The notes beneath the pieces were generated by a model. That model was given only the letters and a program-made list of their open reading frames with translations. It was not told where the DNA came from and searched no databases. A program made the translations under genes and the position numbers. From Mycolicibacter senuensis (GTDB lineage Bacteria > Actinomycetota > Actinomycetes > Mycobacteriales > Mycobacteriaceae): a DNA stretch of 64,000 nucleotides. Where the stretch lies: positions 124,001-188,000 of the forward strand of contig NZ_LQPS01000043.1 of assembly GCF_002101885.1 (NCBI RefSeq). Direction: 5' to 3'. Positions 35,671 through 44,995 of this stretch are shown piece after piece; position 1 is the stretch's first letter; every line of letters begins with the position of its first letter.

Positions 35671-36720
35671 TTACAGGCCGATCGAACTCACGAGATCGGC
35701 GAGCAGGTCGCCCGCCGCGGAGCTGCCGCTGCCGGCCAGATCGTCGAGCGGATTACCCACGCCGTCCCAGCCCAGAGCGTTGGCGATGATCTCCTGCAGG
35801 CTTTGCCAAGCGCCCAGCAGGCCGACGCCGTGGCCGTCGACCACCAGCGGGAAGCCCATGAGCCCGGTGGTCAGTCCCAGTCCGTTGATGATCGAGCCGC
35901 CGATACCGGGGGAACTGCCATCGTTGATCAAGTTGACGAAGCCCTCGACGTCGGTACCGGTGACGCCGGGGGACAGCAGCCCGCCGAAGGTGTAGCTGAG
36001 CGCGGAGACGTCCAGGTCCGCGGACAGCAGGCCGGCCTCCGTCAGGCTCGGCAGCAGCGCGTCCAGGTTGAGCGTGGCCCCGTTGAGAAGCCCGCCGACC
36101 ATGTTGGCGGGGAGGTTGGCGATGTCCTGCAGCGCCGCCGTCCAGTCCGGGCTGTCGCCGGACAGTGCGGTGCTGATGTCGCTGATGCTGTTGCTCAGCG
36201 CAATCAGCGGGCTGATGGACGGGCCGAGCGCACCGATCAGCACACCGCTGAACGGTGACGCCAGGAAGGAGAGAACCGGCGTCAGCTCATCGGTGGACAG
36301 GGGGAAGTCCTCGGGCATGTACTGCGGCAGCACCAGTGTGATCAGTGCCTGCAGCGCGTCATTGCTCAGCAGCAGCGGTGACATCGGCAGGTCGGTTTGC
36401 ATGCTGGGCTGCACAACGGCGTCGATGATGGCCTGCGGGTCGATGTTCACGCCGTGCATCAGGTCGTAGATCAGCTGCTGTCCGGCCACCATCGGGGCCG
36501 CGGACATCTGGTCGAACAGGGTGGTGGCGTTGGTCTTGGCGGTGTCGAACATGTCCTGCCAGGCTGCGAACGGATCGAAGTCCGCGGTCAGCACCACCGC
36601 GGGCGAGTTGCCGGCAGGCAGGCTCGGCAGCGGGGTGGTGACCGGGGCGACGGCGATGGCGCCGGCGCCGGCGAGCGCCGCGGCGGCGATGACCAACGGC
36701 GAGCGAACAACGTTTTGCAT
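35671..36720 (-). CDS. GjpA-like secreted/outer-membrane protein family member
   Basis: 349 residues. The signal peptide (SPLVIAAAALAGAGAIAVAPV) is followed by a mature chain rich in Leu, Gly, Asp and Ser, with LMHGVNIDPQAIIDAVVQP, LASPFSGVLIGALGPSISPLIALSNSI, LPANMVGGLLNGATLNLDALLP and SYTFGGLLSPG. These runs are typical of the large mycobacterial paralogue family named after the Gordonia porin GjpA. Experimental support for porin activity in mycobacterial members is thin. AGGAG lies 5-6 bases before the ATG. A palindrome overlaps its promoter and a strong hairpin terminates it. Confidence 0.65.
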   Translation of the reverse strand: MQNVVRSPLVIAAAALAGAGAIAVAPVTTPLPSLPAGNSPAVVLTADFDPFAAWQDMFDTAKTNATTLFDQMSAAPMVAGQQLIYDLMHGVNIDPQAIIDAVVQPSMQTDLPMSPLLLSNDALQALITLVLPQYMPEDFPLSTDELTPVLSFLASPFSGVLIGALGPSISPLIALSNSISDISTALSGDSPDWTAALQDIANLPANMVGGLLNGATLNLDALLPSLTEAGLLSADLDVSALSYTFGGLLSPGVTGTDVEGFVNLINDGSSPGIGGSIINGLGLTTGLMGFPLVVDGHGVGLLGAWQSLQEIIANALGWDGVGNPLDDLAGSGSSAAGDLLADLVSSIGL

Positions 36721-36766
36721 GGGGCTCCTAATTACAATTTATGTGACAGGTGGCACAGCGGATGAA

Positions 36767-36795
36767 AGGTTACTTGAAAGTAGCTTAGGTGCCAA
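36767..36795 (-). promoter_or_regulatory. Promoter of the GjpA-like gene with internal palindrome
   Basis: On the minus strand TTGGCA (-35, 36790-36795), a 17-bp spacer and TAACCT (-10, 36767-36772) precede a roughly 40-nt leader. The palindrome TACTTTCAAGTA (36771-36782) lies across the -10 edge and spacer, a natural repressor site. The rest of 36721-37037 (317 bp) holds no gene that I can see. Confidence 0.5.
36771..36782. promoter_or_regulatory. TACT-N4-AGTA palindrome at the GjpA-like promoter
   Basis: TACTTGAAAGTA, with 5-bp arms TACTT/AAGTA. The same TACT-N4-AGTA layout occurs at 46721 upstream of another secreted-protein gene. Confidence 0.4.
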
Positions 36796-37037
36796 TGGCG
36801 GCCGATTTGTTTGACACGACCGTGACCAGATGCCGGACTATGGTGCGTATCGTCGGACTTGCTCCCAGGAAAAACCCCAGTTAGTAGTGATTTGGCGGAT
36901 TCCGGCGGTGGCGTCCGCGGCCGAGTCAGCGCCGTCTTCCGGTTCACGCGGAGGCGACACGAGCGACCGTGTTTTCGGGCAGAGACGAACCTTGGGCTGA
37001 GATCGCTTAGTAGGCGTTCAGGTCAGCGAATCGTTGC

Positions 37038-38159
37038 TCAGTCTTTGTCGTCGTTGGCGCGCGGGAAACCGCCGCCCGATGGGAACAGCGGGAACACCAC
37101 GTCGTCGAGCTTCTCCGCGTCGCCGGCGGTCTTGTTCACCGTCGCACCCCAGACGTTGCCGTCCGGCGACATCTCGACAGCCCAGACGTGGCCGTGGGTG
37201 TCCTGACGCATGACCTCGGGTTCGCTGGTGACCGAACCGGTACCGGAGGCCAGTCGCACGGCGACGGTCTGCTTGGTGTCGATCAGATTGACCAGGATGA
37301 TCCCGTCCATCGCGGCGCAACCGGCGACGCCGGGTTTATCCGGCCACGTCCACACCGTCGACACATGGGAGTCCTTGGTGATGCGCTGCAGGCGGTCGCC
37401 GCCGGGGCTGCGGTCGGTGACGTAGAGCGAGCCGTCGATAGGGTCGATGCACAACCCGCCGCCGGCGCCCAGACCGCTCAGCGCGGTGGTGGGGGCGGCC
37501 TGTCCGATCGTGGTCGGCTGCTCGATGCGCAGCACCTTGCCCGCCATCGAATCCGGGTCGGCGGCCGCGCCCGGGTTCCCCGCATCCCCGGTCAGCACCA
37601 CCAGCGTGGTGGGGCTGGTGAAGATCAGCGCGCCGGTGTTGCCCGTCGGGCCCTTGGGGATGCCGGTCAAGAGGTCCTTCGGCACGTCGCCGTCGGCGAT
37701 CCGGATCACCCGGTTGTCGGTGGGGGTGCTGATGTAGGCATACATCAGCCGGTCCTGCCGGTAGGTCGGCGACAGCACGATGTCCATCAACCCGCCATCG
37801 CCGGCCGGGTCGACACCGATGACGGTCTTCACCTTGGGCTCGGCGGTCAGTGAGACCTCCTTGACCGCGCCGGTGGTCCGTTCGGCTACCAACGCCGACT
37901 TGCTGTCGGCGTGCATGATCAACCCGCTGGTGCTCTCCAGGCAGCCCTGCATCACCCCGGGGGCCGGGCACTGCTTGGGGAACGGGTTGGCGGGCAGCGG
38001 CGGGGGCGGCGGAGGCGTCGTGGTGGGCGCCATCCCGCGGCGCGGCACCGTGGTGAACGGCTGCGATTGGGCGTCGTCGAAATGCGCGCAACCGGTCAGA
38101 GCCAGCAAGGCCACGCCCAGCACGACAGGCACCCGGAGAACCGCCCTGCGCATCCGCAT
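37038..38159 (-). CDS. lppZ: Lipoprotein LppZ, glucose/sorbosone dehydrogenase-like propeller
   Basis: 373 residues, the same length as M. tuberculosis LppZ. Signal peptide with lipobox LTGC, then a Pro-rich linker (TTTPPPPPPLPANPFP) and a six-bladed GSDH-like beta-propeller: GGLMDIVLSPTYRQDRLMYAYIS, RIADGD, GNTGALIF, GAGGGLCIDPIDGSLYVTDRS. Anchored outside the membrane; substrate unknown and quinone binding unproven. ATG 38159 lies 7 nt from a minus-strand TACCCT -10, supporting this start. Divergent from the DoxX gene. Confidence 0.88.
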   Translation of the reverse strand: MRMRRAVLRVPVVLGVALLALTGCAHFDDAQSQPFTTVPRRGMAPTTTPPPPPPLPANPFPKQCPAPGVMQGCLESTSGLIMHADSKSALVAERTTGAVKEVSLTAEPKVKTVIGVDPAGDGGLMDIVLSPTYRQDRLMYAYISTPTDNRVIRIADGDVPKDLLTGIPKGPTGNTGALIFTSPTTLVVLTGDAGNPGAAADPDSMAGKVLRIEQPTTIGQAAPTTALSGLGAGGGLCIDPIDGSLYVTDRSPGGDRLQRITKDSHVSTVWTWPDKPGVAGCAAMDGIILVNLIDTKQTVAVRLASGTGSVTSEPEVMRQDTHGHVWAVEMSPDGNVWGATVNKTAGDAEKLDDVVFPLFPSGGGFPRANDDKD

Positions 38160-38166
38160 GCCCGAC

Positions 38167-38172
38167 AGGGTA
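38167..38172 (-). promoter_or_regulatory. -10 element (TACCCT) of lppZ
   Basis: On the minus strand TACCCT ends 7 nt before the lppZ ATG at 38159, indicating a leaderless transcript. Confidence 0.45.
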
Positions 38173-38305
38173 CGGATACCGGGTCCGGTTTCGCCACGAC
38201 GCCCGCCGCGGCATCACCGCGGCGGCGCCTCGCCCCGGCTGCACCGGGCCGGAATCGATTCGCTAACGAAGCCGTTCAAATCCCCAATCCCGCGGGGGTT
38301 GCCCT

Positions 38306-38311
38306 TACCCT
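38306..38311 (+). promoter_or_regulatory. -10 element (TACCCT) of the DoxX gene
   Basis: TACCCT ends 6 nt before GTG 38318. It decides between this start and the internal ATG 38423, which has a GGAGG upstream. Confidence 0.45.
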
Positions 38312-38317
38312 TGCAGG

Positions 38318-39133
38318 GTGAAGAGTCAAGGTGAGGGCTCACACTGGCGTCGGCCGGGTGATGCTGGCGACGCAGGCAAAGGACGTCCCAAGTCGGCACG
38401 TCTGGTAGATCCGGAGGACGACATGCCATCGCCGACCTACACCGGTGATTTCGAGACTGCGGCGATCCCGCCCTACGACCCGACCGGTGCGCGCCCGCTC
38501 GGTGGCGACTACAACCCGCTGCCCTACGCCGAGCCGCAGGCCACCGCCGGGCGGGTGATCGGTTCCGGTGGCGCTGATGCGGACGCCGACGACCCGTTCC
38601 GGGTGGAGGACCGTCGCGGGACCCAGGATCTGGGTCTGCTGATCCTGCGGCTGGGCCTGGGGGTGTCGCTGGTTGCCCACGGGCTGCGTCAGCTGTTCGG
38701 CTGGTGGGGCGGCCAGGGACTGACCGGATTGAAGAGCTCGATCGCCGAGGTCGGCTACCAGCACGCCGACATCCTGACCTACGCCGCCGGCGGCGGGCAG
38801 ATCGCCGCCGGTCTGCTACTGGTGCTCGGGTTGTTCACGCCGCTGGCCGCCGCCGGCGCCCTGGCCTATTTGATCAACGGTGTGCTCGCCGGTGTCTCCG
38901 CGCAGAGTCAGGGGCGCTTCGCCTACTTCCTGCCGGACGGCCACGAGTACCACATCATGCTGATCGTGGTGGCGGTGGCGATCGTGCTGGTCGGGCCGGG
39001 CCGCTACGGGCTCGACGGTGACCGCGGCTGGGCCCGGCGCCCGTTCATCGGGTCGGTTGCGGCGTTGCTGCTCGGGGTCGCCGGCGGCGTGGCGATGTGG
39101 GTGTTCCTCAACGGGGCGAACCCGCTGGCCTAG
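38318..39133 (+). CDS. DoxX-family membrane protein (Rv3005c-like)
   Basis: 271 residues, close to Rv3005c (279). About 90 hydrophilic residues precede four TM helices of the DoxX fold: GLLILRLGLGVSLVAHGLRQLFGWWGG, ILTYAAGGGQIAAGLLLVLGLFTPLAAAGALAYLING, the histidine-containing loop ahead of IMLIVVAVAIVLVGPGRYGLD, and VAALLLGVAGGVAMWVFL. In M. tuberculosis Rv3005c (MRS component DoxX) associates with SodA and SseA in oxidative-stress defence. Neither of those is in this window. The GTG start is supported by the -10 element and by length. Confidence 0.85.
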   Translation: MKSQGEGSHWRRPGDAGDAGKGRPKSARLVDPEDDMPSPTYTGDFETAAIPPYDPTGARPLGGDYNPLPYAEPQATAGRVIGSGGADADADDPFRVEDRRGTQDLGLLILRLGLGVSLVAHGLRQLFGWWGGQGLTGLKSSIAEVGYQHADILTYAAGGGQIAAGLLLVLGLFTPLAAAGALAYLINGVLAGVSAQSQGRFAYFLPDGHEYHIMLIVVAVAIVLVGPGRYGLDGDRGWARRPFIGSVAALLLGVAGGVAMWVFLNGANPLA

Positions 39134-39178
39134 CTTTTCCGGCAGTGCGCATCCGGCGGGCCGGAGTCGAGGACGGCC

Positions 39179-39568
39179 TCACCGATACGGGTTGGGCACC
39201 CGCCCGCCACTGGCCTCGGTGAGCAGTGGCAGCGTCGCGAAGCTGACCGCCGGCAGGCGCAACCGCTCGCCGCTGCGCAGGTGCGCCCGCGCCCACTTAC
39301 CCCGGCTGAACCCCAGGCCGGCGATGTCATCCCAGCTCACCGACCGGCTTCCCAGCAGGGTCTGCACCGTGACCTGTTCGGCGTCGGCGACGGTCCGCCA
39401 CCGCACGATCAGCGCCGAGACCAGCACCGGTAGCAGCAGAAGCGGCGCGGTGAGTGGCCAGGTCATCACCGGGATCAGCAGGCCCAGGGCGAAGAAGCCG
39501 ACCGCGAAGTGGGCCATCGGGGAGATGCGGATCACCAACGGTTCGGGATCGTGTGATGCGGAGGGCAC
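39179..39568 (-). CDS. PH-domain membrane protein (Cfp6/Rv3004-like)
   Basis: 129 residues. Two close hydrophobic segments (AHFAVGFFALGLLIPVM and APLLLLPVLVSALIV) are followed by a bacterial PH domain: VQTLLGSRSVSWDDIAGLGFSR, WARAHLRSGERLRLPAVSF. Position next to the DoxX gene matches Rv3004 (cfp6). Function unknown. GTG 39568 is used as the start. It is convergent with the DoxX gene. Confidence 0.8.
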   Translation of the reverse strand: MPSASHDPEPLVIRISPMAHFAVGFFALGLLIPVMTWPLTAPLLLLPVLVSALIVRWRTVADAEQVTVQTLLGSRSVSWDDIAGLGFSRGKWARAHLRSGERLRLPAVSFATLPLLTEASGGRVPNPYR

Positions 39569-39650
39569 CCCCGCATGATGTCACCGCCGTTCCGATCGGG
39601 TACGGACGGGCGGATGAGCTGGGGAGACGACCAACCCCGCTAAAAAAATA

Positions 39651-39679
39651 TTGACGACTTATTTTTTGTACGACATGAT
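39651..39679 (+). promoter_or_regulatory. Promoter of the TetR-hydrolase operon
   Basis: TTGACG (39651-39656), 17-bp spacer, CATGAT (39674-39679), then GTG 39686 six bases later, suggesting a leaderless mRNA. The surrounding 39640-39690 is strongly AT-rich for this genome, and an imperfect repeat GTACGAC-ATGATG-GTCGCGT overlaps the -10, a possible TetR autoregulatory site. Confidence 0.45.
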
Positions 39680-39685
39680 GGTCGC

Positions 39686-40351
39686 GTGCCACCGACCAAA
39701 CCCCGCCGAACCCAGGCGGAGCGGACCGCCGAGACTCGGCGGGCGCTGCTGGACGCGACGCTTGACGCGCTGGTGGAAGTGGGTTTCAAAGGCACCACGA
39801 CCACCGAGGTGGCCCGTCGGGCCGGGGTCTCGGTAGGGGCGCTGCAAGGACATTTCCCGACCAAGATCGGCCTGCTGACCGCCGCCATCGAGTTCGCGCT
39901 CAACCGCCGCATCGAGGAGTTCCAGGTGTTGATGGCGAGCCTGGACCCCGCGGCCGACAAGCTCGACGAAGCATTCGACCTGTTGTGGTCGATGTTCTCC
40001 GGCCCGACTTTCACCGCGACGATCGAACTGTGGGTGGCGGCGCGCACCGACCCGGACCTGGCGCCGGCCGTCATCGCAACCGATCGCCAGTTCGCCGACG
40101 CCTGCGAGCGGGTCTACGACCAACTGCTCGGGCCGGCCGACGCCGCCGGAGCCGCTGCCCCGCCCTCACGCGTCGGCCTGCAGATGGCATTCGTGCTGAT
40201 GAACGGCTTGGCGATGTCGCGGTCGATCGACGGCTACGAACCCGTGCCGCCCGAGGACATCCTCGAGACCTTCAAGACGCTGGCCCGGCCGCTGGTGGCC
40301 GGCCCGGCAGATCGACAACCAACAGCTGAACAACCGGAGGAGACGTCATGA
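39686..40351 (+). CDS. TetR/AcrR-family transcriptional regulator
   Basis: 221 residues. The N-terminal helix-turn-helix reads RRALLDATLDALVEVGFKGTTTTEVARRAGVSVGALQGHFPTK, a textbook TetR DNA-binding domain. The C-terminal ligand domain is of the common mycobacterial type. The stop overlaps the ATG of the next gene by 4 bases, so it likely controls that metal-dependent hydrolase and itself. GTG 39686 is the start. Confidence 0.9.
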   Translation: MPPTKPRRTQAERTAETRRALLDATLDALVEVGFKGTTTTEVARRAGVSVGALQGHFPTKIGLLTAAIEFALNRRIEEFQVLMASLDPAADKLDEAFDLLWSMFSGPTFTATIELWVAARTDPDLAPAVIATDRQFADACERVYDQLLGPADAAGAAAPPSRVGLQMAFVLMNGLAMSRSIDGYEPVPPEDILETFKTLARPLVAGPADRQPTAEQPEETS

Positions 40352-41214
40352 CCGTCGAGAACAGCGGCCGGCCTTCCACGCATCCGGCGGTGCAGCCGCG
40401 CCGCATCCGGTTCAACTACCCGGTGGCGGCCTTGCAGCGTCACTTCGTGCAGGGCGACCTGGTGATGAGCCACATGATCGCGCACCTGTCGGCGGTGTTC
40501 CCCGAAGGCGAGGACTTCTTCATTCGTTCGGTGCGCCACTACGCCGCCCATATCACCGACCCGGTCCTGAGGGATCAGGTCAAGGGCTTCATCGGCCAGG
40601 AGGTCACCCACGGCCGCGAGCACCGAGCGCTCAATGAGCGGCTGCAGCAGATGGGCTACCCGACCCGCCGGATCGACCGACTGGTGCACCGTCGCCTGAA
40701 GGCGGCCGAGCGACGTTTCTCGCCGCTGACCCGGCTTTCGATCACGGCCGCACTCGAACACTTCACCGCGGTCTTCGCCGAGACCCTGCTCGCCGATGAG
40801 CGGGCCCAGGAATTGCTCGGCACGACGGAGGTGCGGTCGATGCTGCTGTGGCACGCCGTCGAGGAATCCGAGCACCGCTCGGTGGCGTTCGACGTCTACC
40901 GCGCGGTCGGTGGCGACGAGACCCGGCGGATCCGGACGATGCGCGTCATCCGGTTCAGTTTTCCCATCGCGGTCACGATGAACACCATCATCTCGCTGTT
41001 CTCCGACCGAGCCGCCTACCATCCGGTGCGCCTGGTCCGCAGCTTCGCCGCGCTGCGGCACTCACCGTTTTTGACCCGCGCGGTCTTTCGCCGGCTCGGC
41101 GACTACCTGCGGCCCGGCTTCCACCCCGACGACCACGACAACAGCGTGCTGCTGGGGCGCTGGGAGTCCGAGCTCTTCGGCGAACGCGGCTCGCTCGTCG
41201 ACCACCTGCACTGA
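40348..41214 (+). CDS. Predicted metal-dependent hydrolase, PF10118 family
   Basis: 288 residues, helical, with the ferritin-like metal ligands of the PF10118 family: GQEVTHGREHRALN, AALEHFTAVFAE and WHAVEESEHRSVAFDVY (E-x2-H patterns for a di-metal centre). The biochemical activity has not been shown. Cotranscribed with the TetR gene through an ATGA overlap. A GGAGGAGAC run precedes the ATG. Confidence 0.8.
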   Translation: MTVENSGRPSTHPAVQPRRIRFNYPVAALQRHFVQGDLVMSHMIAHLSAVFPEGEDFFIRSVRHYAAHITDPVLRDQVKGFIGQEVTHGREHRALNERLQQMGYPTRRIDRLVHRRLKAAERRFSPLTRLSITAALEHFTAVFAETLLADERAQELLGTTEVRSMLLWHAVEESEHRSVAFDVYRAVGGDETRRIRTMRVIRFSFPIAVTMNTIISLFSDRAAYHPVRLVRSFAALRHSPFLTRAVFRRLGDYLRPGFHPDDHDNSVLLGRWESELFGERGSLVDHLH

Positions 41215-41268
41215 GCACCCGCCGGGGCCATTTGACCCTGGTGGGTCCAGCGACTACCGTCTTCGGCT

Positions 41269-41319
41269 ATGGACAACGGCATGCTCGTAGTAGCCCCCTG
41301 CGCGTTGGTTGTTGCCTGA
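41269..41319 (+). CDS. ilv operon leader peptide (16 residues)
   Basis: MDNGMLVVAPCALVVA, stop. Seven of the 16 residues are Leu, Val or Ala, with LVV and ALVV runs, the hallmark of a branched-chain amino-acid attenuation peptide. The stop sits inside the loop of the hairpin formed by 41299-41309 and 41330-41340, so ribosome position controls the fold. It lies 97 bases before ilvB. Confidence 0.75.
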   Translation: MDNGMLVVAPCALVVA

Positions 41320-41376
41320 GCTTTCAACCACCAACGCGCAACCCTCGTGCAGCAGCTGAGCTGGCGGGGGTTTTTT
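41299..41376 (+). promoter_or_regulatory. Transcription attenuator of ilvBNC
   Basis: Segment 1 TGCGCGTTGGT (41299-41309) and segment 2 ACCAACGCGCA (41330-41340) pair perfectly over 11 bp and flank the leader-peptide stop. Immediately after, 41341-41376 forms a weaker hairpin ending in GGGGGTTTTTT, an intrinsic terminator. Ribosome stalling on Leu/Val codons would block segment 1 and allow segment 2 to act on the terminator stem. Release would allow termination. Confidence 0.7.
41341..41376 (+). terminator. Attenuator terminator before ilvB
   Basis: ACCCTCGTGCAGC pairs imperfectly with GCTGGCGGGGGT and is followed by six T residues, unusually strong U-tract for this genome. Confidence 0.65.
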
Positions 41377-41416
41377 GTTGCCACCAGTCCAGATCACCAG
41401 AGACAAAGAGGAAACC

Positions 41417-43282
41417 GTGAGCGCACCCACCACGCGACCGTCGCAGCGGTCGGCCGCAACCGAGGGGCCGCAGCCGGCCAACGGGACCCCCGCCGCCGAG
41501 AAAGCCAAACCCGCGGCCCGGCCCGTCGCCCCCGAGCAGCTCACCGGTGCCCAGTCGGTGATCCGGTCGCTGGAGGAACTCGACGTCGACGTCATCTTCG
41601 GCATCCCCGGCGGTGCGGTGCTGCCGGTCTATGACCCGCTGTTCGACTCCAAGAAGCTGCGCCACGTGCTGGTCCGTCACGAGCAGGGCGCCGGGCACGC
41701 CGCCAGCGGCTACGCGCACGCTACCGGGCGGGTCGGCGTCATGATGGCCACCTCGGGACCGGGCGCCACCAACCTGGTCACCCCGCTGGCCGACGCGCAG
41801 ATGGACTCGATTCCGGTGGTTGCCATCACCGGGCAGGTCGGCCGGTCCCTGATCGGCACCGATGCCTTCCAGGAGGCCGACATCTCCGGCATCACAATGC
41901 CGATCACCAAGCACAACTTCCTGGTCCGCAACGGCGACGACATCCCCCGGGTGATCGCCGAGGCATTCCACATCGCGGCAAGCGGACGGCCCGGAGCAGT
42001 TCTGGTCGATATCCCCAAGGACATCCTGCAGGGTCAGTGCACCTTCGCCTGGCCGCCGAAACTGGACCTGCCCGGCTACAAACCCACCACCAAACCGCAC
42101 AACCGGCAGATCCGCGAGGCCGCCAAGCTGATCGCCGCGGCGCGCCGGCCGGTGCTCTACACCGGCGGCGGGGTGATCCGCGGCGAGGCCTGCGCGGAGT
42201 TGCGTGAGCTGGCCGAGCTGACCAACATCCCGGTGGTCACCACCCTGATGGCCCGCGGCGCCTTCCCGGACAGTCACCGCCAGCACCTGGGCATGCCCGG
42301 TATGCACGGCACGGTGTCGGCGGTGGCCGGCCTGCAGCGCTCCGATCTGCTGATCACCCTGGGCGCCCGCTTCGACGACCGGGTCACCGGCCAGCTGGAC
42401 TCGTTCGCCCCGGACGCCAAGGTCATCCACGCCGACATCGACCCGGCCGAGATCGGCAAGAACCGGCATGCCGACGTGCCGATCGTGGGCGACGTCAAGG
42501 CCGTTATCACCGAGCTGATCGCCGCGCTTCGCCATGAGAAGGTCGAACTGGAACTCACCGACTGGTGGGGCTACCTCGACGATGTGCGCTCCACCTATCC
42601 GCTGAGCTACGGGCCGCAGAGCGACGGCAGCCTCGGTCCGGAGTTCGTGATCGAGAAACTGGGCCAGATCGCCGGACCCGAAGCGCTGTACGTCGCCGGC
42701 GTGGGTCAGCACCAGATGTGGGCGGCGCAGTTCGTCAAATACGAGAAGCCGCGCACCTGGCTCAACTCCGGGGGACTGGGCACCATGGGTTTTGCGATCC
42801 CGGCGGCGATGGGGGCCAAGATGGGCCGCCCGGACGCCGAGGTGTGGGCGATCGACGGCGACGGCTGCTTCCAGATGACCAACCAGGAGTTGGCGACCTG
42901 CGCGATCGAGGGCATCCCGATCAAGGTCGCGCTGATCAACAACGGCAACCTGGGCATGGTGCGGCAGTGGCAGACCCTGTTCTACGGGGAGCGGTACAGC
43001 CAGACCGACCTGGCCACCCACTCACACCGCATTCCCGACTTCGTGATGCTGGCCGAGGCATTCGGTTGCGTCGGATTGCGTTGCGAGCGTGAAGAAGACG
43101 TCGAAGACGTGATCAAGGCGGCCCGGGCCATCACGGACCGCCCGGTGGTGATCGACTTCATCGTCGGCGCCGACGCGCAGGTGTGGCCGATGGTGGCCGC
43201 CGGCACCAGCAACGACGAGATCCAGGCCGCCCGCGGTATCCGTCCGCTGTTCGACGATGAAGACAACGAGGGGCACGCCTGA
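41417..43282 (+). CDS. ilvB: Acetolactate synthase large subunit
   Basis: 621 residues (M. tuberculosis IlvB1 618). A Pro/Ala-rich N-terminal extension precedes the ThDP enzyme core: [14 protein letters not shown], catalytic Glu in [33 protein letters not shown], the FAD domain and the ThDP motif [21 protein letters not shown] ending in NN. It makes acetolactate and acetohydroxybutyrate for valine, leucine and isoleucine. GAGGAAA lies before the GTG at 41417. The stop shares one base with the ilvN start. Controlled by the upstream attenuator. Confidence 0.97.
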   Translation: MSAPTTRPSQRSAATEGPQPANGTPAAEKAKPAARPVAPEQLTGAQSVIRSLEELDVDVIFGIPGGAVLPVYDPLFDSKKLRHVLVRHEQGAGHAASGYAHATGRVGVMMATSGPGATNLVTPLADAQMDSIPVVAITGQVGRSLIGTDAFQEADISGITMPITKHNFLVRNGDDIPRVIAEAFHIAASGRPGAVLVDIPKDILQGQCTFAWPPKLDLPGYKPTTKPHNRQIREAAKLIAAARRPVLYTGGGVIRGEACAELRELAELTNIPVVTTLMARGAFPDSHRQHLGMPGMHGTVSAVAGLQRSDLLITLGARFDDRVTGQLDSFAPDAKVIHADIDPAEIGKNRHADVPIVGDVKAVITELIAALRHEKVELELTDWWGYLDDVRSTYPLSYGPQSDGSLGPEFVIEKLGQIAGPEALYVAGVGQHQMWAAQFVKYEKPRTWLNSGGLGTMGFAIPAAMGAKMGRPDAEVWAIDGDGCFQMTNQELATCAIEGIPIKVALINNGNLGMVRQWQTLFYGERYSQTDLATHSHRIPDFVMLAEAFGCVGLRCEREEDVEDVIKAARAITDRPVVIDFIVGADAQVWPMVAAGTSNDEIQAARGIRPLFDDEDNEGHA

Positions 43283-43794
43283 TGACCACCGCCTGGAAGA
43301 CCCACACGCTGTCGGTGCTGGTCGAGGACAAGCCCGGCGTGCTCGCGCGGGTCGCGGCGCTGTTCTCCCGGCGCGGCTTCAACATCGAGTCACTGGCCGT
43401 CGGTGCCACCGAGACCAAGAACATGTCACGGATGACGATCGTCGTCTCGGTGGAGGACACCCCGCTGGAGCAGATTACCAAACAGCTCAACAAACTGATC
43501 AACGTCATCAAGATCGTCGAGCAGGAGGACGACAACTCGGTCTCCCGCGAGATCGCGTTGATCAAAGTCCGCGCCGACGCCGGCACCCGCGGGCAGATCA
43601 TCGAGGCGGTGAACCTGTTCCGCGCCAGGGTGATCGACGTCTCGCCGGAGTCGCTGATCATCGAAGCCACCGGCACCCCGGCCAAGTTCGAGGCACTGCT
43701 GCGGGTGCTGGAACCCTATGGCATCCGCGAGATCGTCCAGTCGGGTCTCGTATCGTTGTCGCGCGGTCCGCGCGGCATCGGCACGGCCAAGTAG
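43282..43794 (+). CDS. ilvN: Acetolactate synthase small (regulatory) subunit
   Basis: 170 residues. The N-terminal ACT domain reads HTLSVLVEDKPGVLARVAALFSRRGFNIESLAVG. The C-terminal part has REIALIKVRAD and EPYGIREIVQSGLVSLSRG. It binds valine and stimulates IlvB. TGATG junction with ilvB couples translation. Confidence 0.97.
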   Translation: MTTAWKTHTLSVLVEDKPGVLARVAALFSRRGFNIESLAVGATETKNMSRMTIVVSVEDTPLEQITKQLNKLINVIKIVEQEDDNSVSREIALIKVRADAGTRGQIIEAVNLFRARVIDVSPESLIIEATGTPAKFEALLRVLEPYGIREIVQSGLVSLSRGPRGIGTAK

Positions 43795-43836
43795 TCCCCG
43801 CGAATACTTCATCGAAGAACGAACAGAAAGAAGTGA

Positions 43837-44856
<1,020 letters not shown>

Positions 44857-44941
44857 CCCCCTTCAGCGCGAGCGCGGGGTAGGGGCGCCCGCTCCGTGGC
44901 CTTTCGGACATCCGGGAGCCGTGGCGGCGCAACAGCGAAAA

Positions 44942-44981
44942 CGAAAACCCCACCTGGCGGCTTCGCCAGGTGGGGTTTTCG
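44942..44981. terminator. Bidirectional terminator between ilvC and the repeat-protein gene
   Basis: CGAAAACCCCACCTGGCG and CGCCAGGTGGGGTTTTCG form a perfect 18-bp stem with A and T tracts on both sides, serving ilvC (+) and the convergent gene ending at 44996 (-). Confidence 0.85.
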
Positions 44982-44995
44982 CGTAGCCCGCGGTT

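Noticed and set aside
35585-35995. 136-codon plus-strand frame after gatB
   Set aside because: Runs through the terminator and antisense to the GjpA-like gene; Ser/Pro/Arg-rich shadow.
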